From Aristolochia californica (taxonomy: Eukaryota; Streptophyta; Magnoliopsida; Piperales; Aristolochiaceae), in NCBI GenBank assembly GCA_029961685.1, contig JARWKL010000004.1:23317610-23381609 (forward strand): a stretch of 64,000 nt of DNA, given 5' to 3'. The notes below the pieces were generated by a model. It saw only the letters and a list, made by a program, of their open reading frames with translations. It was not told where the DNA came from and made no database searches. Made by a program: the position numbers and the translations under genes. Every line of letters starts with the position of its first letter. Position 1 is the stretch's first letter. Positions 9,676 to 23,994 of this stretch are shown piece after piece.

Positions 9676-12600
9676 GGGAAAAGGGGGAGGCGGGGGATTT
9701 TTATCTAAGTTTTGAATCGGAAGCCATAAGTCATTCTTTACAAAAATATGGCCCTATACGCATGATAAATCAGTTTACAATCATCTATGACCGTCAGGTC
9801 AGCTTTTTTTAAATAGGCAGAATAATGGCTTGTTTGACTCGGTTAAATATCCTAATGCACATTCACTTGAGAATTTAATGTTATTCGCTTTAAAAGTTTT
9901 TGATCCATAGGTCATTTGCATCTATAACATGTTTCTAGCTTGCATATACAATTTTTTAAAACATGTGGAAAAATCTATTTCTTATTAAATTCCAAGCTAT
10001 TAGGGTTGAACTAGTGGAATTTTCCAAAACTTGGATAACAAAACTTTTTTGTTTATTTGTGGTGTGTGAATAAATTTTCTTAACTTACATTCGCTATTGC
10101 TTTAAATTCTTTCCATACATAAACTCTAAAATTTTCCTTTTGTTGTGATCTATTTTCTTTTTGTCTCATTTTTTGTTTACTAGGTAAAGGGCAAGTGAAA
10201 ACTCAAGTTTTGTTTTAAGAAAAAAGTATACATCTAAAATTGAAATGCACAATGTACAAATGTAGAGAGAGATAATTCTAAAAAGTGTCTATAATTTTTA
10301 GGGATTGTAAACTCCTTTTAGTTTCTATATATCAGGTTTGCAATCGTCGGGAAAAGGGGGAGGTGGGAGATGTTTAACTGAGTGTTCACTCCTATTCCTT
10401 AAGTCATTCCTTTAAAAAATATACTCCTTTATGCATGGTAAATCACTTTACAATCATCTATGATCATTAGGTCAGCTTTTTGTAAATGGGTAAAATAATG
10501 GTTTGTTTTACTTGGGTAAATATCCTACCGCACGTTCACTTGAGAATTTAATGTTATTCTCTTTAAAAGGTTTGGATCCATTGGTCGTTTAAATCTTTAA
10601 CATGTTTCAAGCATGCATATTCATTTTTTAAAACATGTGTTGAAAAATCTCTTTCCTATAAAATTCCTAGCTATTAGGGTTGAACTAGTGGAATTTCCCA
10701 AACTTGGATAACAAAACTTTTGTGTTCATTTGTGGTGTGTAAATGAATATTATTTACTTATATTTGTTGATTTCTTTAAATTCTTTCCATACATAAATTC
10801 TAAAATTTTCATTTTGTTGTGATCTATTTGCCTTTTATCTCATTTTTTTGTTTTTGAGATGAAGAGAAAGTGAAAACTCAAGTTTTGATTTAAGAAAAAA
10901 GTATATATCTAAAATGGAAATGCACAATGCAAAAATGTAAAGAGAGATAATTCCAAAAAATGCTTGTAATTTTTAGGGATTTTAAACTCTTTTTAGTTTC
11001 TATATATCGGGTTCAGCTATCATCGGGTAAAGGGGGAGGCGGCATATTTTTAACTGATTGTTGACTCCCAATCCGTAAGTCATTCCAAGCAAAAAAAAAT
11101 AGCCCGTTACGCATGATAAATCAGTTTACAATCATCTATGATAGCTAGGTCTGCTTTTTGTAAATGGGCAAAATAATGGCTAGTTTGACTCGGGTAAATA
11201 TCCCACCGCACGTTCACTTGAGAATTTAATGTTATTCTCTTTAAAAGGTTTGGATCCATAGGTCATTTGTATATTTAACATGTTTTAAGCATGCATATCC
11301 ATTTTTTAAAACATGTGTAGAAAAATCTCTTTCATATAAAATTCCAAGCTATTAGGGTTGAACAGGTGCAATTTCCAAAACTTGGATAACAACTTTTGTG
11401 TTCATTTGTGGTGTGTGAATATATTTTCTTTACTTACACTTGTTTATTGCTTTAAATTCTTTCCATACTTATACCCTAAAATTTTCATTTTGGTGTGATC
11501 TATTTGCCTTTTATCTCTTTTTTTGTTTACGAGATGAAGGGAAAGTGAAAACTCAGGTTTTGATTTAAGAAAAAAGTATACATCTAAATTGGAAATGCAC
11601 AATGGACAAATGTAGAGAGATATAATTCAGAAAAGTGCCTATAATTTTTAGGGATTGTAAAATCTTTTTAGTTTTAATATAAAATTTTTCAGTCGTCGGG
11701 AAAAGGGGGAGGCGGGGGGGTTTTTAACTGAGTGTCGACACCTCATTCATTAGTCATTCCTTACAAAAATATAGCCAGTTACACATGATAAATAAATTTG
11801 CAATCATCTATGATCGTTAGGTAATTTTTTTGTAAATGGGCAAAATAATGGCTTGTTTGACTCGGGAAAATATCCCACCGCACGTTCACTTGGGAATTTA
11901 ATGTTATTCTCTTTAAAAGGTTTGGATCCATAGGTCAATTGCATATTTTACATGTTTCAAGAATGCATATCCATTTATTAAAACATGTGTAGAAAAATCT
12001 CTTTCTAATAAAATTCCGAGCTATTAGGGTTGAACTAGTGGAATTTCCCAAACTTTGATAACAAAAATTTTGTGTTCATTTGTGGTGTGTGAATAAATTT
12101 TCTTTGCTTATATTTTTTTATTGCTTGAAATTCTTTCCATACTTATACTCTAAAATTTTCATTTGGTTGTGATCTATTTGCCTCTTATCTTTTTTTTTTT
12201 GTTTACGAGATGAAGGGAAAGTTAAAACTCAATTTTTGATTTAAGAAAAAAGCATAGATATAAAATGGAAATGCACAATGCACAAATGTAGAGAGAGATA
12301 ATTCCAAAAAGTGTCTCTAATATTTAGGGATTGTAAACTATTTTTTAGTTTTTATTTATTAGATTTCAAACATGCATATCTATTTTTTAAAACAGGTGTA
12401 GAAAAATCTCTTCCGTATAAAATTCTAAGCTATTAGGGTTGAACTTGTTGAATTTTCCAAACATGGATAACAAAAATTTTGTGTTAATTTGTGGTGTGTC
12501 AATATATATTTTCTTTACTTACATTTTTTTATTGCTTTAAATTCTTTCCATACATAAACTATAAAATTTTCTTTTTGTTGTGATTTATTTGCCTTTTAAC

Positions 12601-13459
12601 TTTTTTTTTTGTCTTTACGAGATGAAGGGAAAGCGAAAACTCAAGTTTTGATTTAAGAAAAAAGTATGCATTTAAATTGGAAATGCACAATGCAAAAATA
12701 TAGAGAAAGATAAATCAAAAAAGTGTTTGTAATTTTTAGGGATTGTAAACTATTTTTAGTTTTTGTATATCAAGTTCTTCAATCGTCGGGAAAAGGGGGA
12801 GGCGGGGGTTTTTTTACTGAGAGTTGACTCCCAATCCATAAGTAATTCCTTACAAAAATATAGCCCGTTACGGATGATAAATCACTTTACAATCATGTAT
12901 GATTGTTAGGTCTGCTTTTTGTAAATGGGCGAAATAATGGCTTGTTTGACTCGGGAAAATTTCCCACCGTACGTTCACTTGAGAATTTAATATTATTCTC
13001 TTTAATAGTTTTTGATCCATAGGTCATTTGCATCTTTAACATGTTTCAATCATGCATATCAATTTTTTAAAACATGTGTAAAAAAATCTCTTTCAAATAA
13101 AATTCCGAGCTATTAGGGTTGAACTAGTGGTATTTCCAAAACTTGGATAACAAAACTTTTGTGTTCATTTGTGGTGTGTGAATAATTTTTTGACTTACAA
13201 TTGTTTATTGCTTTAAACTCTTTCCATAATTATACTCTACAATTTTTATTTTTTTGTTATCTATTTGCCTTTTATCTCTTTTTTTTTGTTTACGAGATGA
13301 AGGGAAAGTGAAAACTCAAGTTTTGATTTAAGAAATAAGTATACATCTAAAAGGGAAATTAACAATGCACTAATGTTGAGAGAAATAATTCCAAAATGTG
13401 TAAGTAATTTTTAGCAATTGTAAACACTTTTTAGTAATGGATTAGGTTCTGCAATCGTC
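9676..13459 (+). repeat. Higher-order repeat, copy 3 (3784 bp)
   Basis: Units: A 9676-10348, B 10349-11024, C 11025-11697, D 11698-12362, t 12363-12787, E 12788-13459. Total length by anchors equals copy 2 exactly. The G-rich box of D (from 11698) has a run of seven G after GGC, slightly longer than in D of copies 2 and 4. Confidence 0.95.
12363..12787 (+). repeat. HOR unit t, copy 3
   Basis: Truncated monomer without G-rich box; junction TTATTAGA/TTTCAAACATG at about 12361-12364. It is 425 bp long, three more than the other copies, through small T-run differences. Confidence 0.9.
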
Positions 13460-16400
13460 GGGAAAAGGGGGAGGCGAGGGATTTTTATCTAATTTTTGAA
13501 TCGGATTCCATAAGTCATTCTTTACAAAAATATGGCCCTTGACGCATGATAAATCAGTTTACAATCATCTATGATCGTCAGGTCAGCTTTTTGTAAATAG
13601 GCAAAATAATGGCTTGTTTGACTAGGTTAAATATCCTAATGCACATTCACTTGAGAATTTAATGTTATTCGCTTTAAAAGGTTTTGATCCATAGGTCATT
13701 TGCATAACATGTTCCTAGCTTGCATATACAATTTTTTAAAACATGTGGAAAAATCTATTTCTTATTAAATTCCAAGCTATTAGGGTTGAACTAGTGGAAT
13801 TTCCCCAAACTTGGATAACAAAACTTTTTTTTTCATTTGTGGTGTGTGAATAAATTTTCTTAACTTACATTTGTTATTGCTTTAAATTCTTTCCATACAT
13901 AAACTCTAAAATTTTCCTTTTGTTGTGATCTATTTTCTTTTTGTCTCATTTTTTGCTTACGAGGTAAAGGGAAAGTGAAAACTCAAGTTTTGTTTTAAGA
14001 AAAAAGTATACATCTAAAATGGAAATGCACAATGTACAAATGTAGAGAGAGATAATTCTAAAAAGTGTCTATAATTTTTAGGGATTGTAAACTCCTTTTA
14101 GTTTTCATATATCAGGTTTGCAATTGTCGGTAAAAGGGGGAGGCGGGGGATGTTTAACTGAGTGTTCACTCCTATTCCTTAAGTCATTCCTTACAAAAAT
14201 ATAGTCCGTTACGCATGGTAAATCACTTTACAATCATCTATGATCGTTAGGTCAACTTTTTGTAAATGGGCAAAATAATGGTTTGTTTGACTTGGGTAAA
14301 TATCCTACGGCACGTTCACTTGAGAATTTAATGTTATTCTCTTTAAAAGGTTTGGATCCATTGGTCATTTAAATCTTTAACATGTTTCAAGCACGCATAT
14401 TCATTTTTTAAAACATGTGTTGAAAAATCTCTTTCTTATAAAATTCCGAGCTATTAGGGTTGAACTAGTGGAATTTCCCAAACTTGGATAACAAAACTTT
14501 TGTGTTCATTTGTGGTGTGTAAATGAATATTCTTTACTTATATTTGTTGATTTCTTGAAATTCTTTCCATACATAAATTCTAAAATTTTCATTTTGTTGT
14601 GATCTATTAGCCTTTTATCTCATTTTTTTGCTTGCGAGATGAAGTGAAAGTGAAAACTCAAGTTTTGATTTATGAAAAAAGTATACATCTATAATGAAAA
14701 TGCACAATGCACAAATGTAAAGAGAGATAATTCCAAAAAATGCTTTTAGGCATTGTAAACTCTGTTTACTTTCTATATATCAGGTTCCGCAATCGTCGGT
14801 TAAAGAGGGAGGCAGCATATTTTTAACTGATTGTTGACTCCCAATTTGTAAGTCATTCCTAGAAAAAAAATAGCCCGTTACGCATGATAAATCAGTTTAC
14901 AATCATCTATGATAGCTAGGTCTGCTTTTTTTAAATGGGCAAAATAATGGCTAGTTTGACTCGGGTAAATATCCCACCGCACGTTCACTTGAGAATTTAA
15001 TGTTATTCTCTTTAAAAGGTTTGGATCCATAGGTCATTTGTATCTTTAACATGTTTTAAGCATGCATATCCATTTTTTAAAACATGTGCAGAAAAATCTC
15101 TTTCATATAAAATTCCAAGCTATTAGGGTTGAACAAGTGCAATTTCCAAAACTTGGATAACAACTTTTGTGTTCATTTGTGGTGTGTGAATAAATTTTCT
15201 TTACTTACACTTGTTTATTGCTTTAAATTATTTCCATACTTATACTCTAAAATTTTCATTTTGGTGTGATCAATTTGCCTTTTATCTCTTTTTTTGTTTA
15301 CGAGATGAAGGGAAAGTGAAAACTCAAGTTTTGATTTAAGAAAAAAGTATACATCTAAATTGGAAATGCACAATGGACAAATGTAGAGAGATATAATTCA
15401 GAAAAGTGCCTATAATTTTTAGGGATTGTAAACTCTTTTTAGTTTTTATATAAAATTTTTCAATCGTCGGGAAAAGGGGGAGGCGGGGGGTTTTTAACTG
15501 AGTGTCGACTCCTCATCCATTAGTCATTCCTTACAAAAATATAGCCCGTTACACATGATAAATCATTTTGCAATCATCTATGATCGTTAGGTAATTTTTT
15601 GTAAATGGGCAAAATAATGGCTTGTTTGACTCGGGAAAATATCCCACCGCACGTTCACTTGGGAATTTAATGTTATTCTCTTTAAAAGGTGTGGATCCAT
15701 AGGTCAATTGCATATTTTAAATGTTTCAAGAATGCATATCCATTTATTAAAACATGTGTAGAAAAATCTCTTTTTAATAAAATTCCGAGCTATTAGGGTT
15801 GAACTAGTGGAATTTCCCAAACTTTGATAACAAAAATTTTGTGTTCATTTGTGGTGTGTGAATAAATTTTCTTTGCTTATATTTTTTTATTGCTTGAAAT
15901 TCTTTCCATACTTATACTCTAAAATTTTCATTTGGTTGTGATCTATTTTCCTTTATCTTTTTTTTTTGTTTACGAGATGAAGGGAAAGTGAAAACTCAAT
16001 TTTTGATTTAAGAAAAAAGCATACATATAAAATGGAAATGCACAATGCACAAATGTAGAGAGAGATAATTCCAAAAAGTGTCTCTAATATTTAGGGATTG
16101 TAAAATCTTTTTTAGTTTTTATTTATTAGGTTTCAAACATGCATATCTATTTTTTAAAACATGTGTAGAAAAATCTCTTCCGTATAAAATTCTAAGCTAT
16201 TAGGGTTGAACTTGTTGAATTTCCCAAACTTGGATAACAAAAATTTTGTGTTAATTTGTGGTGTGTCAATATATATTTTCTTTACTTACATTTTTTAGTG
16301 CTTTAAATTCTTTCCATACATAATCTATAAATTTTTCTTTTTGTTGTGATCTATTTGCCTTATAACTTTTTTTTTGTCTTTACGAGATGAAGGGAAAGCG

Positions 16401-17227
16401 AAAACTCAAGTTTTTATTTAAGAAAAAAGTATACATTTAAATTGGAAATTCACAATGCAAAAATGTAGAGAAAGATAATTCAAAAAAGTGTCTGTAATTT
16501 TTAGGGATTGTAAACTATTTTAAGTTTTTGTATATCAAGTTCTTCAATCGTCGGGAAAAGGGGGAGGCGGGGGGTTTTTTACTGAGAGTTGACTCCCAAT
16601 CCGTAAGTAATTCCTTACAAAAATATAGCCCGTTATGGATGATAAATCACTTTACAATCATGTATGATAGTTAGGTCTGCTTTTGGTAAATGGGCGAAAT
16701 AATGGCTTGTTTGACTCGGGAAAATTTTCCACTGTACGTTCACTTGAGAATTTAATGTTATTCTCTTTAAAAGGTTTGGATCCATAGGTCATTTGAATCT
16801 TTAACATGTTTCAGTCATACATATCCATTTTTTAAAACATGTGTAAAAAAATCTCTTTCAAATAAAATTCCGAGCTATTAGGGTTGAACTAGTGGAATTT
16901 CCAAAACTTGGATAACAAAACTTTTGTGTTCATTTGTGGTGTGTGAATATTTTTTTGACTTACAATTGTTTATTGCTTTAAATTCTTTCCATACTTATAC
17001 TCTACAATTTTCATTTTTTTGTTATCTATTTGCCTTTTATCTCTTTTTTTTTGTTTACGAGATGAAGGGAAAGTGAAAATTCAAGTTTTGATTTTAGAAA
17101 AAAGTATATGTCTAAATTGGAAATGCACAATGGACAAATGTAGAGAGAGATAATTCAGAAAAGTCTCTTTAATTTTTTAGGATTGTAAACTCTTTTTAGA
17201 TTTTATATATAAAGTTCTTCAATCGTT
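13460..17227 (+). repeat. Higher-order repeat, copy 4 (3768 bp), last copy
   Basis: Units: A 13460-14128, B 14129-14797, C 14798-15468, D 15469-16130, t 16131-16552, E 16553-17227. Type C has lost a few bases before its box near 14742-14750. The E unit keeps E diagnostics (TACTGAGAGTTGACTCC, GGGCGAAATAATGG) up to about 17035. From about 17111 it reads like the tail before a D unit (TCTAAATTGGAAATGCACAA followed by TGGACAAATG). The HOR block therefore ends inside this monomer with an E-to-D switch. Confidence 0.93.
16131..16552 (+). repeat. HOR unit t, copy 4
   Basis: Truncated monomer without G-rich box; junction TTATTAGG/TTTCAAACATG at about 16130/16131. It is 422 bp long. Confidence 0.9.
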
Positions 17228-20200
17228 GGGAAAAAGGGGAGGCAGGGGGTTTTTAACTGAGTGTTGACTCCTAATCCATTAGTCATTCCTTTAAATAAAA
17301 AAAGAAAGTTACACTTGATAAATCACTTAGCAATCATCTATGATCGTTAGGTCAACTTTTTGTAAACGGGCAAAATAATGGCTTGTTTGACCCAGGTAAA
17401 TATTCCACCGCACGTTCGCTAGAAAATTTAATGTTATTCTCTTTAAAAGGTTTGGATCCATAGGTCATTTGCATCTTTTACGTGTTTCAAGCATGCATTT
17501 CTAATTTTTAAAACATGTGTAGATAAGTCTCTTTCTTATAAAATTTCGAGCTATTAGGGTTGAACTAGTGGAATTTCCCAAATTTGGATAACAAAAATTT
17601 TGTGTTCATATGTGGTGTGTCAATAAATTTTCTTTGCTTACATTTTTTATTGCTTTGAATTCTTTCCATACTTATACTCTAGAATTTTGATTTTGTTGTG
17701 ATCTATTTGCCTTTTATCTTTTTTTCTGTTTACCAGATGAAGGGAGAGTGAAAATTAAAGTTTTGATTTAAGAAAAAAGTATTGATCTAAATTGGAAATT
17801 CACAATGCACAAATGTAGAGAGAGATAATTCCAAAAAGTTCCTATAATTTTTAGGGAATGTAAACTCTTTTTACTTTTTATATATCAGGTTCTGCAATCG
17901 TTGGGAAATGGGGGAGGCTGGGGATTTTTAACTGAGTGTTGACTCCCAATCCATTAGTCATTCCATAAAAAAATATAGTCCATTACACAAGGTAAATCAC
18001 TATGCAATCATCTATGATCGTTAGGTCAGCTTTTTGTAAATGGGCAAAATAATGGCTTGTTTGACTCAGGTAAATATCCCACCGCACGTTCACTTTAGAA
18101 TTTAATGTTATTCACTATAAAAGGTTTGGATTCATATTTCATTTACATCTTTAACATGTTTCTGGCATGCATATGGATTTTTTAAAACATGACTACAAAA
18201 ATCACTTTGTTATAAAATTCCGAACTAAAGCTTGAACTAGTGGAATTTCCCAAACTTGGACACCAAAACTTTTGTGTTCATTTGTCGTGTGTGAGTAAAT
18301 TTCCTTTACTTACATTTATTTATTGCTTTAAATTCTTTCCTTAAATAAACTCGAAAATATTCTTTTTGTTGTGATCTATTTGCCTTTTATCTCTTTTTTT
18401 TTTTTGTTTATGAGATGAAGGGAAAGTAAAAACTCAAGTTTTGATTTAAGAAAAAAGCGTACATCTAAAATGGAACTGCACAATGCACAAATGTAGAGAG
18501 AGATAATTCCAAAAAGTGTCAGTAATTTTTAGAGATTGTAAACTATTTTTAGTTTTTATGTATCAGGGTTTGCGATCGTCAGGAAAAGGGGGAGGCAGGG
18601 GTTTTTTAAGTTAGTGTATACTCCCAATCCAGAAGTCATTCCTTACGAAAATATAGCCCGTTCCGTATGATAAATTACTTTACAATAATCTATGATAGTT
18701 TGGTCAGCTTTTTGTACATGGGCGAAGTAATGGCTTGTCTGACTCGGGTAAATATCCCACCGCACGTTCACTTGAGAATTTAATGTTATTCCCTTTAAAA
18801 GGTATGAATCCATAGGTCATTTGCATCTTTAACATGTTTCAAGCATTCATATCCATATTTTAAAACATGTGTAAAAAAATATCTTCCTTATAAAATTCCG
18901 AGCAATTAGGGTTGCACTAGTTGAATTACCCAAACTTGGATAACAAAAGTTTTGTGTTCATTTGTGGTGTGTGAATAAATTTTCTTTACTTACAACTGTT
19001 TATTGCTTTAAATTTTTTCCATACATAAACTATAAAATTTTCATTTTGTTGTGATCTATTTGCCTTTTATGTCTTTTTTTTGTTTATGAGATGAAGGGAA
19101 AGTGAAAATTCAAGTTTTGATTTAAGAAAAAAATATACATTTATAAAGGAAATGCACAATGCACAAATTTAGAGCGAGATAATTAAAAAAAACTTCAGTA
19201 ATTTTTATTGATTGTAAAGTCTTCTTTGTTTTTATATATCAGGTTCTGCAATCATCGGGAAAAGGGGGAGGCAGGGGATTTTTAATTGAGTGTTGACTCC
19301 CAATCCATTAGTCATTCCTTAAAAAAATGTAGCCCGTTACACATGATAATTCACTTTGCAATCATCTATGATCTTGAGGTCAGCTTTTTGTAAATGGGAA
19401 AAATAATGGCTTGTTTGACTCAGGTAAATATCCCACTGCATGTTCAGTTGAGAATTTATTGTTATTCTCTTTATAAGGTTTGGATCCATAGGTCATTTGC
19501 ATCTTTAACATGTTTCAAGCATGCGTATCCATTTTTTAAAACATGGGTAGAAAAATCTCTTTCTTATAAAATTCCGAGCTATTAGGTTTGAACTAGTGGA
19601 ATTTCCCAAACTTGTATAACAAAACTTTTGTGTTCATTTTTGGTGTGTGAATAAAATTTCTTTATTTATATTTTTTTATTGATTTAATTTCTTATATACA
19701 GCAACACTAAAATTTTAATTTTGTTGAGATCTAATTGTCTTTTATCTCTTTTTAATGTTTTCGAGATGCAGGGAAAGTGAAAACTCCAGTTTTGATTTAA
19801 GAAAAAAGTATATATCTAAAATGGAAATGCACAATGAACAAATGTAGAGTGAGATAATTCCAAAAAGTGTCTGTAATCTTTAGGGATTGTAAACTCTTTT
19901 TGGTTTTTATAAATCAAGTTCTTCAATTGTAGGGAAAAGGGGGAGACGGGGTGTTTTTAACTGAGTGTTAACTCTGAATCCATTAGTTAGTCATTCCTTA
20001 CAAAAATTTTGCGCCTGATGCATGATAATTCACTTTGCAATCATCCATGATCTTTAGGTCAACTTTTTGTAAATGGGCAAAATAATAGCTTGTTTGACTC
20101 GGGAAAATATCCCACTGTACGTTCACTTCGAAATTTAATGTTAATCACAATAAAAGGTTTGGATCCATATGTCATTTACATCTTTAACATGTTTCTTGCA

Positions 20201-23200
20201 TGCATATTGATTTTTTAAAACATGTGTAGAAAAATCACTTTTTTAAAAATTCTGAGCTATTAGGGTCGAACTAGTGGAATTTTCCAAACTTGGATAACAA
20301 AACTATGAGTTCATTTTCCGTGTGTGAATAAATTTTATTAAATTTAATTTTTTATTGCTTTAAATTCTTTCCTTACATAAACTCCAAAATATTCATTTTA
20401 TTGTGATCTATTTGCTTTTTATCTTTTTGTTTTTTTGTTTGCGAGATGAAAGGAAAGTGAATACACAGTTTTGATTTAGGAAAAAAACATACGTAAAAAC
20501 TGGAAATGCACAATGCACAAATGTAGAGAGAGATAATTCAAAAAAGTGTCAGTAATTTTTAGAGATTGTAAACTCTCTTAAGTTTTTATTTATCAGGTTC
20601 TGCAATCGACAGGAGAAGGGGAGGCAGGGGTTTTATTACTGAGTGTTGACTCGCAATCCATAAGTCATTCCTTAAAAAAATATAGCCTGTTACTCATGAT
20701 AAATCACTTTACAATCATCTATGATCGTTTGGTCAACTTTTTGTGAATGGGAGAAATAATGGCTTGTTTGGGCTAAATATCCCACCGCACGTTCACGTGA
20801 GAATTTAATGTTATTCTCTTTAAAAGGTTTGGGTCCATAGGTCATTTCAATCTTTAACATGTTTCAAACATGCATATCTATTTTTTAAAACATGTGTAGA
20901 GAAATCTCTTTCTTATAAAATTCCGAGCTATTAGGGTTGAACTAGTGGGATTTCCCAAACTTGGATAACAAAAATTTTGTGTTCATTTGTGGTGTGTGAA
21001 TAAATTTTCTTTACTTACATTTTTTTATTGCTTTAAATTCTTTCCATACATAAACTATAATTTTTTCTTTTTGTTGTGATCTATTTGCCTTTTAACTTTT
21101 TTTTTGTCTTTACGAGATGAAGGGAAAGCGAAAACTCAAGTTTTGATTTAAGAAAAAAGTATACATTTAAATTGGAAATTCACAATGCACAAATGTAGAG
21201 AGAGAAAATTCCAAAACGTGTCTATACTTTTTACGGATTGTGAACTCTTTTTAGTTTTTATAGATGAGGTTCTGCAATCGTCGGGAAAAGGGGAGGCGGG
21301 GGATTTTTAACTAAGTGTAGACTCCCAATAAATTAGTCAATCCTTAAAAAAATATAGCCCATTATGCATGATAAATCACTTTGCAATCATCGATGATAGA
21401 TAGGTCTGCTTTTTGTAAATGGGCGAAATAATGGCTTGTTTGAGTCAGCTAAATATCCCACCGCAAGTTCACTTGAGAATTTAATGTTATTCTCATTAAA
21501 AGGTTTTGATCCATAGGTCATTTGCATCTTGAACATGTTTCAAGAATGCACATCCATTTTTTAAAACATGTGTAGAAAAAACTCTTTCTTATAAAATTCG
21601 GAGCTATTAGGGTTGAACTAGTCGAATTTCTGAAACTTGGATCACAAAACTTTTGTGTTCATTTGTGGTGTGTGAATAAATTTTCTTTACTTACATTTGT
21701 TTATTGCTTTAAATTCTTTCCATACATATACTCTAAAATTTTCATTTTGTTGTGACCTATTTGTCTTTATTCTCTTTTTTTTGTTGACGAGATGAAGGGA
21801 AAGTGAAAACTCAAGTTTTGATTAAAGAAAAGAGTATTCATCTAAAATCAAAATGCACAATGCATAAATGTTGAGAGAGATAATTCCAAAAAGTGTCAAT
21901 AACTTTTTGGGACTGTAAACTCTTTTTAGTTTTTATATATCATGTTCTGCAATCGTTGGGAAAAGGTAGATGCAGGGGCATTTTGAACTGAGTGTTGACT
22001 TCCAATCTATTAGTCATTCCTTAAAAAAATATAGCCCGTTACGCGTGATAAATCACTTTGCAATCATCTATGATGGTTTGGTCAGCTTTTTGTAAATGGG
22101 AAAAATAATGGTTTGTTTGACTCTGGTAAATATCCCTCCGCACGTTCACTTGAGAATTTAATGTTATTCACATGAAAAGGTTTGGATCCATAGGTCATTT
22201 TCATCTTTAACTTGTTTCAAGCATGCATATCTTTTTTTTTAAAAAAACATGTGTAGAGAAATATCTTTCTCATAAAATTCTGACCTATTAGGGTTGAACT
22301 AGTGGAATTTCCCAACCTTGGATAAAGAAACTTTTGTGTTCATTTGTGGTGTGTGAATAAATTTTCTTTACTTACATTTGTTTATTGCTTTAAATTCTTT
22401 CCCTACATCAACTCTAAAATTTTCATTTTGTTGTGTTCTCTTTGCCTTTTATCTTTTTTTTTTGTTTACGAGATGAATGGAAAGTGAAAACTCAAGTTTT
22501 GATTTATGAAAAAAGTCTTCATCTAATATGGAAATGCACAATGCAAAAATGTAGAGAGAGATAATTCCAAAAAGTTTCTGTAATTTTTAGGGATTGTAAA
22601 CTCTTTTTAGTTTTTATATATTAGGTTCTGCAATCGTCAGGAAAAGGGGGAGGCGTGGGATTTTTAACTGAGTACTGACTCGATATCCATTAGTCATTCC
22701 ATACAAAAATATAGCCCGTTAAAATGATAAATCAATTTGCAATCTATGATCGTTAGGTCAGTTTTTTGTAAATGGGCAAAATAATGGCTTGTTTGACTTC
22801 GATAAATATCCCACCGCACGTTCACTTGAGAATTTAATGTTATTTTCTTTAAAAGATTTGGATCCATAGGTCATTTGCATCTTTAACATGCTTCAAGCAT
22901 GCATATCCATTTCTTAAAACATGTGTAGAAAAATCTCTTTCTTTTAAAATTTCGATCTATTAAGGTTGAACTAGTGGAATTTCCCAAACTTGGATAACAA
23001 AACTTTTGTGTTCATTTGTGGTGTGTCAATAAATTTTCTTTACTTATATTTGTTGATTGCTTTAAATTTTTTCCATACATCAATTATAAAATTTTCACTT
23101 TGTTGTGATCTATTTGTCTTTTATCTCTTTTTTTTTGTTTACGAGATGAAGGGAAAGTGAAAACACATGTTTTGATTTACCAAAAAAGCATACATCTAAA

Positions 23201-23994
23201 ATGGAAATGCACAATGCACAATGCACAAATGTAGAGGGAGATAATTCCAAAAATTCTCTGTAATTTTTAGGGATTGTAAACTCTTTTTAGTTTTTATTTA
23301 TCAAGTTCTGCAATTGTCGGGAAAAGGGGGAGGCGGGGTATTTTTAACGGAGTGTTGACTCCCAATCCATAAGTCATTCCTTACAAAAATATAGCCCGTT
23401 ACACATGATAAATCACTTTACAATCATCTATGATTGTTAGGCCAACTTTTTGTATTTGGGCAAAATAATGGCTTGTCTGACTCTGGTAAATATCCCACCG
23501 CACATTCACTTTGGAATTTAATGTTAATCTCTTTAAAAGGTTTGGATGCCTAGGTCATTAGCATATTTAACTTGTTTCAAGCATGCATATCCATTTTTTA
23601 AAACATGTGTAGAAAAATCTCTTTCTTGTAAAATTCCGAGCTATTGGGGTTGAACTAGTGGAATTTCCCAAACTTGGATAACAAAACTTTTGTGTTCATT
23701 TGTGTTGTGTAAATAAATTTTCTTTACTTACATTTTTTTATTGCTTTAAATTCTTTCCATACATCAATTCTACAATTTTCATTTTTTTGTGATCTATTTG
23801 CCTTTTATCTCTTTTATTTGTTTACGAGATGAAGGGTAAGTGAAAAATCAAGTTTTGATTTATGAAAAAAGCCTACATCTAAAATGGATATGCTCATTGC
23901 AAAAATTTAGAGATAGATAATTCCAAAAAGTATCTATAATTTTTATGGATTGTAAACACTTTTTAGTTTTTATATATTAGGTTCTTCAATCGTC

